From contig NZ_CP109479.1 of assembly GCF_036227485.1 (NCBI RefSeq), positions 5,208,001 to 5,272,000 of the forward strand: a stretch of DNA of 64,000 nucleotides, given 5' to 3'. Shown here one piece after another: positions 25,031 through 32,315 of the stretch (positions are counted from its first letter, which is position 1; each line of letters begins with the position of its first letter). The notes under the pieces were generated by a model. That model was not told the DNA's origin, searched no databases, and saw nothing but the letters and a program-made list of their open reading frames with translations. The position numbers and the translations under genes are program-made. Origin of the DNA: Streptomyces sp. NBC_01451. Lineage in GTDB: Bacteria > Actinomycetota > Actinomycetes > Streptomycetales > Streptomycetaceae.

Positions 25031-25213
25031 TGCGCAGTGTCGGCTCCGATGTGTCCGTCCCGTACGTCCTGGTCCGGAGTGAGCCCCTGCGACTGTAAGA
25101 CGGTGCCGGGGCGGGATGGTTGCTGGAGAATTAGGTTTTTATCCGGACTCGATCAGTCCGTGACCTGGGCCGATGTCGGGCGGGGTCGGCGATCGTGTCC
25201 GATCTCCACTAGA

Positions 25214-25271
25214 GAAACGCTTGCGTTTCGATCAGGGTCGCCGTAGCTTGTCGGTACGAAACCGTTTCGTA
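25214..25271 (+). promoter_or_regulatory. Promoter with two palindromic operators for the transporter gene
   Basis: TTGCGT (25221-25226) and TAGCTT (25244-25249), spaced by 17 bases, form a good promoter. Palindrome 1, GAAACGC-TT-GCGTTTC (25214-25229), overlaps the -35. Palindrome 2, TACGAAAC-C-GTTTCGTA (25255-25271), lies just downstream of the start site. The two share the GAAAC/GTTTC half-site and their centres are about 41 bp apart, close to four helical turns. This is a typical arrangement for a TetR- or MarR-type repressor. Confidence 0.8.
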
Positions 25272-25287
25272 TCGATGGGAATATGTG

Positions 25288-26259
25288 ATGACGAGCTCCC
25301 CAGTACTTCTGGCCGTCGCCCTCTCCCTCGTTTCCGCGCTCTGCTACGCCACGGCCGCCGTGGTCCAGGAGCGGACCGCGGCCGGAACGGCGAACCTGCG
25401 CGGCGCGCTCACCCGTGCCTCGTGGTGGTGGGCGGTCCTCCTCAACGCCGGTGGCGCGCTGCTGCATGTGGTCGCACTGCGGTACGGCCCGCTGAGCCTC
25501 GTACAACCGCTCGGTGTACTGACCCTCGTGGTGGCCGTCCCCCTGGGTTCGCTGGCCACCCGCCGCCGGACCCCGGGAACGCAGTGGCGCGGCATGGCCC
25601 TCACGCTCGCCGGACTGACCGCCCTCCTGACGGTCACCGCCTCGGGCAGCGGGCCGGACAGCGCCCTGAGCACCACGGAGGTCCTGCTGGTCGCGCTCGC
25701 CGCCGCCGCCCTCATCGCGACGCTGGCACGCCTGGCCTCGCGCCCCTCCGCCCACGCGGGCCTCGCTTTCGCGGCGGCCTCCGGCATCGCCTCCGGAGTC
25801 GGCTCCACACTGGCCCAGAAGCTCGCCGTCGGGGCGGGCATGTCGTGGAGTACGGCCCTGGTCGCGGTCCTCACCGTCGGGTTCGCCGCGGGCGGGCTGC
25901 TGCTCGCCCAGAAGGCGTACGGCAGCGGCCTCGGCGGTCCCCTCGCGCTGCTCACCCTCGTCAACCCGGTCGCCGCGTCCGCCATCGGCGTCACCCTGCT
26001 CGGCGAGGGCTTCCAGTACGGCGCGACCGGCACCCTCCTCGCCCTGGTCGGCGCGGCGACGGCCGCCCACGGTGTGGTCCTGCTCAGCAGGCCGCAGCCG
26101 CAGCCCCGGCCCCGGCCCCAGTCCCAGTCCCAGTCCCGACCTCAGCAAGCACCCCGCCGGACAGGCCCGAACTCCGTACCCGTACCCCTGTCCGTACCCG
26201 TACCGATGCCGGACCTGCGACCCGCCCGGATTCTCACCGGCACGAGCCGGGCGGCCTGA
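25288..26259 (+). CDS. DMT/EamA-like membrane transporter
   Basis: This 323-residue protein has about nine or ten hydrophobic helices over residues 1-265, arranged as a drug/metabolite transporter (ALCYATAAVVQER early, PLSLVQPLGVL, ALLTLVNPVAASAIGVTLLGE near the end of the second repeat). This subgroup is annotated as DMT-family or multidrug-resistance-like proteins. ATG 25288 is preferred over the adjacent GTG because GGGA lies seven bases upstream. The C-terminal 60 residues are low-complexity (PQPQPRPRPQSQSQS and VPVP repeats) and cytosolic. It is followed closely by a GNAT gene and controlled by a two-operator promoter; the repressor is not adjacent. Confidence 0.82.
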   Translation: MTSSPVLLAVALSLVSALCYATAAVVQERTAAGTANLRGALTRASWWWAVLLNAGGALLHVVALRYGPLSLVQPLGVLTLVVAVPLGSLATRRRTPGTQWRGMALTLAGLTALLTVTASGSGPDSALSTTEVLLVALAAAALIATLARLASRPSAHAGLAFAAASGIASGVGSTLAQKLAVGAGMSWSTALVAVLTVGFAAGGLLLAQKAYGSGLGGPLALLTLVNPVAASAIGVTLLGEGFQYGATGTLLALVGAATAAHGVVLLSRPQPQPRPRPQSQSQSRPQQAPRRTGPNSVPVPLSVPVPMPDLRPARILTGTSRAA

Positions 26260-26272
26260 AATGGAGAACACG

Positions 26273-26977
26273 ATGACGATGGCCATGGCGCTGCCGACGA
26301 CACCGGCGATGCCGACGCTCCAACTGCGCCTTCAGACGGCCGTACGCGCGGCGGAACTCGTGGACGTGCCCGCGGTGGTACGCATGATCGCGTCGCCCAC
26401 ATCCACATCCACGGCCACATCTGCATCCGCATCCGCAGCCACGCTTCCGGAGGGCTCCGTGCCGGACTGGGAGCAGACGCGGAGTGCCATGCGGCTGGTG
26501 CTGGCCCACTATGCCCTCGAAGAGGGCCGGATATGGGTGGCCGAGCGGGCGGACGGCGGGCTCCTCGCGGCTGCTGTCTGGCTGCCGCCGGGCGTCGGGT
26601 CCGAGCCCCCCGACACCCGCTTCAGCAGCCTGCTCGCCCGTGAACTCGCCATCGGTCCTGACGACTGCCCGGTCCTGCCGATGTGGCTGAAGGATGTAGG
26701 ACCCGAACTGTCGCACTGGAAGGTGTTCATCGTCGGCGCGCTGCACGACACGAGCGCCTGGGACCACACGGTGGCCGCGGACCTGCTGGCCCCGGGCCTG
26801 CGCGCCGTCGACGACGAGAACGCGACCGCCGTCGCGATCACGATGTCCCCCCGCCACGGGGACCAGTTGCGGTCCCTCGGGTTCCGCGGCCCGCACGAGG
26901 TCCACCTCGGTCCCGGGGTGAACGGATGGCTGACGACTCGTCACCCGATGGGCGGGGCAGGTCGGCTGAGCGCCTGA
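26273..26977 (+). CDS. GNAT-family N-acetyltransferase-like protein
   Basis: This is a 234-residue protein. After a Thr/Ser/Ala repeat region (about residues 40-60) come RSAMRLVLAHYALEEGRIWV, a central beta sheet (GGLLAAAVWLPPG) and VFIVGALHDTSAWDHTVAAD followed by LLAPGLRAVDDENATAVAI. The last segment resembles the acetyl-CoA-binding beta4-alpha3 region of GNAT enzymes. The family assignment rests on this pattern and is moderate. ATG 26273 has GGAG six bases upstream; ATG 26261 is an alternative. It begins 13 bases after the transporter stop, so the two are probably co-transcribed and may form an acetylation/export resistance pair (inference). Confidence 0.65.
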   Translation: MTMAMALPTTPAMPTLQLRLQTAVRAAELVDVPAVVRMIASPTSTSTATSASASAATLPEGSVPDWEQTRSAMRLVLAHYALEEGRIWVAERADGGLLAAAVWLPPGVGSEPPDTRFSSLLARELAIGPDDCPVLPMWLKDVGPELSHWKVFIVGALHDTSAWDHTVAADLLAPGLRAVDDENATAVAITMSPRHGDQLRSLGFRGPHEVHLGPGVNGWLTTRHPMGGAGRLSA

Positions 26978-26980
26978 CGG

Positions 26981-27039
26981 AAGCGCAGGAGAACGCAGGA
27001 GAACGCAGGAGGACGCAGGAGGACGCAGGGGAAGCAGGA
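26981..27039. repeat. 10-bp tandem array (unit GAACGCAGGA and variants)
   Basis: Six 10-base units with the conserved CGCAGGA core start three bases after the GNAT stop and run toward the convergent small membrane-protein gene. The position, directly after a stop codon between convergent genes, mirrors the array at 7734-7809. Confidence 0.92.
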
Positions 27040-27064
27040 GGACTCCGCTTCCGCTCCTGGGCTC

Positions 27065-27367
27065 TCAGGATCCGTCCCATATCCCCAGGCGCTTGAGCCG
27101 ACGCTGTCGGAGTCGCTCCGCGCAGGCCGTGAGGGCAAAGACGAGCCCCATGGCCAGCCCTCCCAGTACGGCGGGCAGGGGCCCACCCGCTTCGTCCTCG
27201 GGCGACGTCATCTGCAAGAAGAGCGCGAGGGGAACGGCCACACTGAGACCGGTACCGATCGGGTGTCGGGCAACCCACTTCTGGATCCGGGTCGGACGCT
27301 CCTGCCCGCCCAGAGCCCGATCCACAGCCCAGAATCCACGACCAAGAGACCGCCGCCAGTTCGCCAC
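27065..27367 (-). CDS. Small membrane protein of unknown function
   Basis: This 100-residue protein has a basic N-terminal part (WRRSLGRGFWAVDRALGGQ), two hydrophobic segments (about 40-55 and 66-83) and a basic C-terminal tail (RLRQRRLKRLG). The start codon is GTG 27367; no strong ribosome site was seen. It is divergent from the DoxX-like gene at 27541 across a pair of direct repeats. I do not recognise a family. Confidence 0.65.
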   Translation of the reverse strand: MANWRRSLGRGFWAVDRALGGQERPTRIQKWVARHPIGTGLSVAVPLALFLQMTSPEDEAGGPLPAVLGGLAMGLVFALTACAERLRQRRLKRLGIWDGS

Positions 27368-27421
27368 GGAACAAGAGTAGGGCGAGCGTTCGACACGACT
27401 GGCAGATCCGGCTGACCGCCG

Positions 27422-27461
27422 ATGTCACAGAACCGGCCGACCACCCATGTCACAAAACCGG
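27422..27461. promoter_or_regulatory. Direct repeats in a divergent promoter region
   Basis: ATGTCACAGAACCGG (27422-27436) and ATGTCACAAAACCGG (27447-27461) differ at one position and are offset by 25 bp. They lie between two divergent small membrane-protein genes and could bind a dimeric regulator. Confidence 0.5.
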
Positions 27462-27540
27462 GTGGCCGGCTCGTCCTCCGGGGCACGGCATCCCAGCCGG
27501 AGTGCCCAGTCACTCTGTTCCCGACAGAAACGGAGAAGTC

Positions 27541-27897
27541 GTGTTCGCCGCCTACGTCACGGTCACGATCCTCGGCGCGGTCTTCAACGGCGCCGCCGCC
27601 GTCACTTACCTGATCGGCCACGAATACCCCAAAACCCAGGCGGACATGAAGGGCATACCCCGGAAGTGGGTCCCGGTGCTGGGCCTGTTGCTGGCAGCGG
27701 GCACTGTGGGGCTGCTGGCCGGGCTCGCGGTTCCGCTCTTGGGCACCCTCGCCGCCTGCGGCCTGGTGCTGTACTTCATCGGCGCGATCATCGCCCACCT
27801 GCGGGTGGGTTCCCGCAACATCGTGGGCGGGGTCGTGTTCCTCTCCACCGCGACGGCTGTCCTGACCCTGGGCCTGCTCGACCACGGCCCCTGGTAA
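27541..27897 (+). CDS. DoxX-like small membrane protein
   Basis: This is a 118-residue protein with four hydrophobic helices (about 2-25, 42-62, 65-88, 92-112) and the pattern VTILGAVFNGAAAVTYLIGH at the N terminus, resembling DoxX-like proteins of actinobacteria. The start is GTG 27541 with GGAG six bases upstream; the in-frame GTG at 27502 lacks this. Function is unknown; members are linked to membrane redox or stress. Confidence 0.75.
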   Translation: MFAAYVTVTILGAVFNGAAAVTYLIGHEYPKTQADMKGIPRKWVPVLGLLLAAGTVGLLAGLAVPLLGTLAACGLVLYFIGAIIAHLRVGSRNIVGGVVFLSTATAVLTLGLLDHGPW

Positions 27898-27990
27898 CCG
27901 GCGGGGCCCCGGCCTTCGTCCGGCCGCGGGACATCAACGGGCTGCCGTACTCGGGTGGTTGTGCGGTCGGCGGCGGCAAGTGCCCACTGC

Positions 27991-28461
27991 TCAGGCCCGT
28001 TTCCCGCCCCTGCTGCCCGCGCCGACGCCGGCCGTCTTGGGGCCGTGTGCTCCGCTGGCGGCGGTGGCCGGGGAGGTGGCGGGCCCCGGGTCCAGGGCGT
28101 CGCGGACGGCGGTCAGGATGTCCTCGGTGCCGGCGCCGAGTGCCCGGGCGGCGGAGGTGAAGTCCCTTGCCAGGGTAGTGAGTTGGTCGACGTCGTGTGC
28201 GTACGGCCCGGACGGGAGCGCGGCGACCCTGGTGCCCGCGCCACGGCGGGTCCGGATCAGCCCGGCGGCCTCCAGCTCGCGGTAGGCGCGGGCCGCGGTG
28301 CCCGGCGCCAGCCCGAGGTCGGTGGCGAGCTGGCGCACGGTCGGCAGGCGCTCGCCCGTGACCAGCCGGCCGGTGCGGATCAGCGCGGCGAGCTGGGCGC
28401 GGATCTGCTCGTACGGCGGTACCTGGCTGGTGGTGTCGACGCGGACGGCGGGGTCACTCAT
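27991..28461 (-). CDS. GntR-family (YtrA-type) repressor
   Basis: This is a 156-residue regulator: winged HTH at residues about 14-80 (PPYEQIRAQLAALIRTGRL, GERLPTVRQLATDLGLAPGT, AARAYRELEAAGLIRTRRGAGT) followed by a short helical tail. This short form fits the YtrA subgroup, which usually represses a linked membrane-transport operon. ATG 28461 overlaps the upstream membrane-protein stop by eight bases, so the regulator is co-translated with its likely target. The inverted repeats at 29277-29344 are the probable operators, implying autoregulation. Confidence 0.9.
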   Translation of the reverse strand: MSDPAVRVDTTSQVPPYEQIRAQLAALIRTGRLVTGERLPTVRQLATDLGLAPGTAARAYRELEAAGLIRTRRGAGTRVAALPSGPYAHDVDQLTTLARDFTSAARALGAGTEDILTAVRDALDPGPATSPATAASGAHGPKTAGVGAGSRGGKRA

Positions 28462-29257
28462 CGCCGGGGGTCCCGTCCTCGGCCGGCTCGTCCTCGACCG
28501 CGCGGGGGGCGACCACGGTGACCAGGGACCAGACGACGGTGAACAGGTTCAGCAGGGCCAGGGGGTAGAACATCCAGAAGGTGAGGGCGCCCAGCACGCC
28601 GGCGCAGCCCGTCTCCGTCAGGGACACGGTGACCATCAGTACGGCGTACAGCTGCTGGCTCGACACCAGCAGGCCCCAGGCCCCGGTGACCGCCCACGCG
28701 CGGTCGCGGCGCTGCTGTTCCTCGCCCGGGCCGTGGGCGATGCGGCGCAGGGCCCAGAAACAGGTGGGGGTGGCGATGGCGAGTGCGCCGAACATCGGGA
28801 GGCTGTAGTGCAGGCCGGGCCAGGGGCCGAGGGCCGCGCGCATGCCGTTGCAGGTGACGTGGGCGACCTTGCCCGTGCTGAATACGCGGTCGGGGTCGAC
28901 GGAGGCAGTGACGGCCGTGATCACCAGCAGGGCGACGAGGGAGACGCCCTGGAGGGCGATCAGGGGGCCCATGTGGGGCGGCACATGGTCTCTGACCAGG
29001 CGCGGTGCGAGACTCGCGGTGCGTACCGCCTCCTGGGGGCGCAGGGTCAGGGCGTCGGCGAGCAGGACACCGGCCACCGCGCACAGGCCGAAGGCCGTGA
29101 TGCAGAACACGACGCGCTGCTCGAACTCGACGTCCCCCAGCGTGGACAGGGCCTGCGCGACCACGAGGCCGATGGCCAGACCGGACCACCGGGCGTAGTA
29201 CTCGGCGTGGTCGAGGAACCGGGTCTGGAGCGGGGCGGTGTCGAGCATGTCGAGCAT
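28454..29257 (-). CDS. Integral membrane protein linked to GntR regulator
   Basis: This is a 267-residue protein with about six hydrophobic segments, among them LAIGLVVAQAL, VVFCITAFGLCAVAGVLLAD, VSLVALLVITAVTA and FWMFYPLALLNLFTVVWSLV. I do not recognise the family. The start is ATG 29257, which has GGGGGGAT upstream; ATG 29278 has no ribosome site and lies in an operator. It overlaps the GntR gene by eight bases. It is not an ABC component, unlike classical ytr operons. Confidence 0.75.
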   Translation of the reverse strand: MLDMLDTAPLQTRFLDHAEYYARWSGLAIGLVVAQALSTLGDVEFEQRVVFCITAFGLCAVAGVLLADALTLRPQEAVRTASLAPRLVRDHVPPHMGPLIALQGVSLVALLVITAVTASVDPDRVFSTGKVAHVTCNGMRAALGPWPGLHYSLPMFGALAIATPTCFWALRRIAHGPGEEQQRRDRAWAVTGAWGLLVSSQQLYAVLMVTVSLTETGCAGVLGALTFWMFYPLALLNLFTVVWSLVTVVAPRAVEDEPAEDGTPGDE

Positions 29258-29276
29258 ATGGAGATCCCCCCAGATC

Positions 29277-29344
29277 ATCTTGTATCAAGCAGTGGGTACA
29301 AGATGCCCCGGCCGGGATCTTGTGTCAAATGCTCGATACAAAAG
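29277..29344 (-). promoter_or_regulatory. Two inverted-repeat operators of the GntR-membrane protein operon
   Basis: Site 1 has perfect 8-bp arms, ATCTTGTA (29277-29284) and TACAAGAT (29297-29304), 12 bp apart. Site 2 has TTGTGTC (29320-29326) and GATACAA (29335-29341) with one mismatch. Both share TTGTRTC/GAYACAA half-sites, as expected for GntR proteins, and lie directly upstream of the operon start. Confidence 0.75.
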
Positions 29345-29394
29345 GGGACTTCGGCGGGACGGGGACTTCGGCTGTGCGGGGACTTCGGCGGGGT
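29344..29394. repeat. 17-bp tandem repeat, three copies
   Basis: GGGGACTTCGGC starts at 29344, 29361 and 29378, giving three 17-base units with variable last five bases. It lies just upstream of the operator pair, between the operon promoter and a terminator hairpin. Confidence 0.85.
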
Positions 29395-29404
29395 GGGCAC
29401 GACG

Positions 29405-29449
29405 CGACCGCTCGACGCCGCGGTGAGGTTTCCGGGCGTCGAGCGGTCG
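29405..29449. terminator. Terminator of the sigma/CU044_5270 operon
   Basis: Perfect 15-bp arms (CGACCGCTCGACGCC at 29405-29419 and GGCGTCGAGCGGTCG at 29435-29449) flank a 15-base loop, 75 bp downstream of the stop of the minus-strand gene at 29524. Confidence 0.85.
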
Positions 29450-29523
29450 AGGCGGAGCGGCGGAGTGACCGCGCAGGGGCTTCAGGAATTCAGTGCTTCA
29501 GTGGGTGTGGGGTGTGGGGTGTG

Positions 29524-30459
29524 TCAGGGCCGTTGCATCACTCGGTCCACGACGGCGTTGGCGGCCACGGTGGACCACTGCTCGTACGTCGTCCCTCCCG
29601 CCCTTCGCTGGTCGCGCATACCGAGGTACCGATACGTCTTCGCGTCGAAGACCAGTACCTGTGCGCCGTCAGCCCAGGGCGTGTCGGGCGGGCCGACGTA
29701 CTGGATGCCGAGGCCTGGGCGGCCGTCCGCGTCCGTGCGGCCCGGCAGCAACTTGATGCCGGGGACGGTGGCGAGTGCCTCGAACGCCGCGGGGCGCAGT
29801 CCCTTCGGCAGAACGGCCTTGCGGAGCAGGTTGGAGAGGCCGAACTGGACCAGCGGCCACTCGTCGGCCCTCAAAGGCCGGTTGGGGTCCGGCTTCCTGA
29901 GGAGGCCGCGCAGCGCGATCGGCAGCTTGACCGGGTCGGTGGGCAGTTGCTTCAGCTCCGACCACCTGTTCGGCGGCCAAATGCTCTCCCCCGGCCGGAA
30001 CGGCGGGACCCAATCGGCGTGGCCCAGCTCGCTGAGGTACGACTTCTTGGAGCCGTCGACCGAGCTCCAGCTCTCGTCGACGTATGTCTTGGTTCGGCCG
30101 CCTCCGACCGGGGTTTCCTTGATGATCTCCTTGGTGTAGATGAACTGGTCGTCGCGCGGCGCGATCGGCTTTTCGAGACTGCGCGCCTCGGCCGCCGCCC
30201 CTCGCAGCACGGTGGCCGCGCTCACCGGCTGGGTGCGAGGAGAGGTCCCCGTGTTCTGGGCGACCACCACGGTCGTGGCGACCGTCGCAGCGGCCATGGC
30301 ACCCACCGCGACCCGCAGCAGCGGACGGCGGCCGATGGTCATGGCGGCGGCGGGCTCCCCCATCGCCTGGTGCAGGCGGAAGCGGGCACGGGCACGGGCG
30401 GCGTCCGTGAGGGGCGGCGCGTCCGCGTCCCACTCCCTGAGGAGCTTGAGTTCATTCAT
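29524..30459 (-). CDS. CU044_5270-family protein, probable sigma-factor partner
   Basis: This 311-residue protein has a short cytosolic N terminus (MNELKLLREWDADAPPLTD), a transmembrane helix near residues 48-66 (RVAVGAMAAATVATTVVVAQ) and a long extracytoplasmic domain with DDQFIYTKEI and YVGPPDTPW. It fits the CU044_5270 family found next to ECF sigma genes in actinobacteria. ATG 30459 overlaps the sigma stop (ATGA), so it is stoichiometrically coupled and probably acts as a membrane anti-sigma or sensor; no ZAS zinc motif (HxxxCxxC) is present. Confidence 0.82.
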   Translation of the reverse strand: MNELKLLREWDADAPPLTDAARARARFRLHQAMGEPAAAMTIGRRPLLRVAVGAMAAATVATTVVVAQNTGTSPRTQPVSAATVLRGAAAEARSLEKPIAPRDDQFIYTKEIIKETPVGGGRTKTYVDESWSSVDGSKKSYLSELGHADWVPPFRPGESIWPPNRWSELKQLPTDPVKLPIALRGLLRKPDPNRPLRADEWPLVQFGLSNLLRKAVLPKGLRPAAFEALATVPGIKLLPGRTDADGRPGLGIQYVGPPDTPWADGAQVLVFDAKTYRYLGMRDQRRAGGTTYEQWSTVAANAVVDRVMQRP

Positions 30460-31097
30460 CGCCGGAGACCTCCATCGTCTGATTGCCCGGATTCCTCTTG
30501 GAGAGCTGTCGGATCAGATCCGCCCAATGCCTCGCGAACCTTTCTGCGGGCCCGGTGCAGGCGCGACCTGACCGTCCCCACCGGCACGTTCAGGGCGCGC
30601 GCGACCTCCTCGTAGCCGAGGTCGGCCCAGGCGACCAGCAGCAGGACGTCCCGATGACGGGCGGGCAACCGGGCCAGCGCACCGGCGAGTTCACGCCCCA
30701 CCGCCTGCGCGCTGACCCGCGCCGCCACCTGGTCCGCGACCGTCTCGTCGGCCCGGCCGCCACCGGTGCCGTCCGGAGGCAGCCGCCCGAGCGCCCTCAG
30801 CCGCCGGGCCTCGGCACGCCGGTGGCGGCTGATGAGGTTGGTCGCGATGCCGAACAGCCACGGACGGGCACCGGCCTGCCCCGTGTCGTACCGGAAGCGC
30901 TGCTGGAACGCGGTGGTGAAGGTCTCCGCCATCACGTCCTCGGCCGCCTCCGCACCGAGCCTGCGCGCCGCGTATCCGTGCACCGAGTCGGCATGGCGGT
31001 CGAAGAGCACGGCGAACACCTCGGGCTCGTGCCACGACCGTTCGACCACCGAGGCGTCACTCTCCTGCCCCACTCTGACGTCTGGCTCGACGGTCAT
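30456..31097 (-). CDS. ECF RNA polymerase sigma factor
   Basis: This is a 213-residue sigma factor. Region 2 (about residues 25-95) has LFDRHADSVHGYAARRL, EDVMAETF and ARPWLFGIATNLI; region 4 (about 140-195) has RLPARHRDVLLLVAWADLGY and EVARALNVPVGTVRSRLHRA. It directs transcription of an unknown regulon. ATG 31097 has AAAGGAG six bases upstream; longer frames to 31226 lack this. It is co-translated with the CU044_5270 membrane protein. Confidence 0.92.
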   Translation of the reverse strand: MTVEPDVRVGQESDASVVERSWHEPEVFAVLFDRHADSVHGYAARRLGAEAAEDVMAETFTTAFQQRFRYDTGQAGARPWLFGIATNLISRHRRAEARRLRALGRLPPDGTGGGRADETVADQVAARVSAQAVGRELAGALARLPARHRDVLLLVAWADLGYEEVARALNVPVGTVRSRLHRARRKVREALGGSDPTALQEESGQSDDGGLRR

Positions 31098-31291
31098 CGG
31101 GGCTCCTTTCGTCGGTTCGATGGTGCTGAAGTCCTGTGCCTTCACCGGTACTTCGCCGTTCGCGGGAATCCGGTTCCCCACGTCGTGACCACGCGGCCCG
31201 AGCAGGAGAAGGCTTTGCGGCAGCACGGGAGGCGTGTGCGCCGCCGGGCGGTCGTACGGACGGACGAATCCCAGGGCTTACGCTCCCGGGC

Positions 31292-32032
31292 ATGACCAAA
31301 TTCCACGCCACTGTTTGCCTGCCGCCGACCGCGCCTCGGAAGGTTCCACGGGCGGTGGCTGCCGCCCTGGCGCCCTACAACATGGGCCTCGCCGAGGGAC
31401 AGAATCCGGTCGGCCACTGGGACTGGTGGGCCATCCACGCCGCCGCGGGCAACGCCTACCTCGTGCTGCCTCTGCACGACGGCGACCGCAGGCTCGTCAC
31501 GGCGTCAACCGTGCCGCGCAGGAAGGCCGACCTTGGTGCCCTTGGGCCGCTGGAGTGCTACGGCGGGCCTCGCGGTCTGCTCGACTTCGACGGTATGCGG
31601 AACCGGGCGGCGCGCGCGCACGACGACCGGCTCGCCGCTTGGACCGAGCTGAGCGCGATACACCCGCCGGCCACCCCGCGCACCGACTTTCTCGCCCGCC
31701 ACGAAGCCGATCCTGAAAACTACTCCCAGGCGGACGCCAGGAGGGATCATCTGGCTCAGCCGCTGGTGCAGGAGGTGGCCCAGCGCGCCGTCGCGGGAGA
31801 CCCGCACTTCAGCACGTCGTTGCTGCTCAACGACCCGGTCGAATACTTCGCGCAGGACCATGAGGAAACCCGACTGCTGGCGGTCCGGAGCGCTGTACCC
31901 GGCTTCGCCCTGGTCGCCCTTGACGGCTCGTGGACGTTCGTGGACACGGTCGACCACCTGGAACAGGCCAACCGCTACCTCGACGACCTCGACGCCGAGG
32001 CCGTCGTCCTCGACGTGCTTTGCCACTGCTGA
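31292..32032 (+). CDS. Conserved hypothetical protein
   Basis: This 246-residue soluble protein begins MTKFHATVCLPPTAP and is rich in Trp, Asp and His (NPVGHWDWWAIHAAAG). No domain is recognised. The C-terminal third has FALVALDGSWTFVDTVDHLE, suggesting an alpha/beta fold. ATG 31292 is chosen because upstream in-frame sequence is antisense to the sigma gene leader; its ribosome site is weak. Codon usage is clearly coding. Divergent from the ECF operon. Confidence 0.75.
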   Translation: MTKFHATVCLPPTAPRKVPRAVAAALAPYNMGLAEGQNPVGHWDWWAIHAAAGNAYLVLPLHDGDRRLVTASTVPRRKADLGALGPLECYGGPRGLLDFDGMRNRAARAHDDRLAAWTELSAIHPPATPRTDFLARHEADPENYSQADARRDHLAQPLVQEVAQRAVAGDPHFSTSLLLNDPVEYFAQDHEETRLLAVRSAVPGFALVALDGSWTFVDTVDHLEQANRYLDDLDAEAVVLDVLCHC

Positions 32033-32060
32033 GGCCAACGCCCGGCAACGCTGCCGTAGT

Positions 32061-32315
32061 TCAGGCGGTACGGGCGAGGAACGCGGCCCAGGCTTCGCCG
32101 GTGACCGTGAGGTTCGGCCCGCTCGGGTTCTTGGAGTCGCGGATGTGGATGGCGGCGGTGGGGGTGTGGGGGCAGGGGGCGATCTCCACGCAGTCTCCGC
32201 CGCCGCTGTCGCTGTACGTCGACTTGCGCCAGGCGTAGGCGACTTCGACGCAGTCCCCGCCACCGTCGTCGCTGTAGCTGGACTTGAACCACCGCAGTGC
32301 ACCGGCGTTGCTCAT
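32061..32315 (-). CDS. DUF397 protein with duplicated signature motif
   Basis: This 84-residue protein carries WFKSSYSDDGGGDCVEVA (about residues 9-26) and WRKSTYSDSGGGDCVEIA (29-46), followed by the DUF397 end RDSKNPSGPNLTVTGEAWAAF. DUF397 proteins are small partners of XRE regulators in Streptomyces (BldB/WhiJ-type systems). ATG 32315 overlaps the stop of the XRE gene (ATGA) and has GGAGAGG upstream. The direct duplication of the signature is unusual and is noted as a finding. Confidence 0.9.
   Translation of the reverse strand: MSNAGALRWFKSSYSDDGGGDCVEVAYAWRKSTYSDSGGGDCVEIAPCPHTPTAAIHIRDSKNPSGPNLTVTGEAWAAFLARTA

Noticed and set aside
24944..25246. Cys/Val-rich 100-codon frame
   Set aside because: An artefact of the 10-bp repeat array.
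7734..27039. CRISPR-like arrays at the short tandem repeats
   Set aside because: Units are 9-10 bp without spacers, and no cas genes are present.
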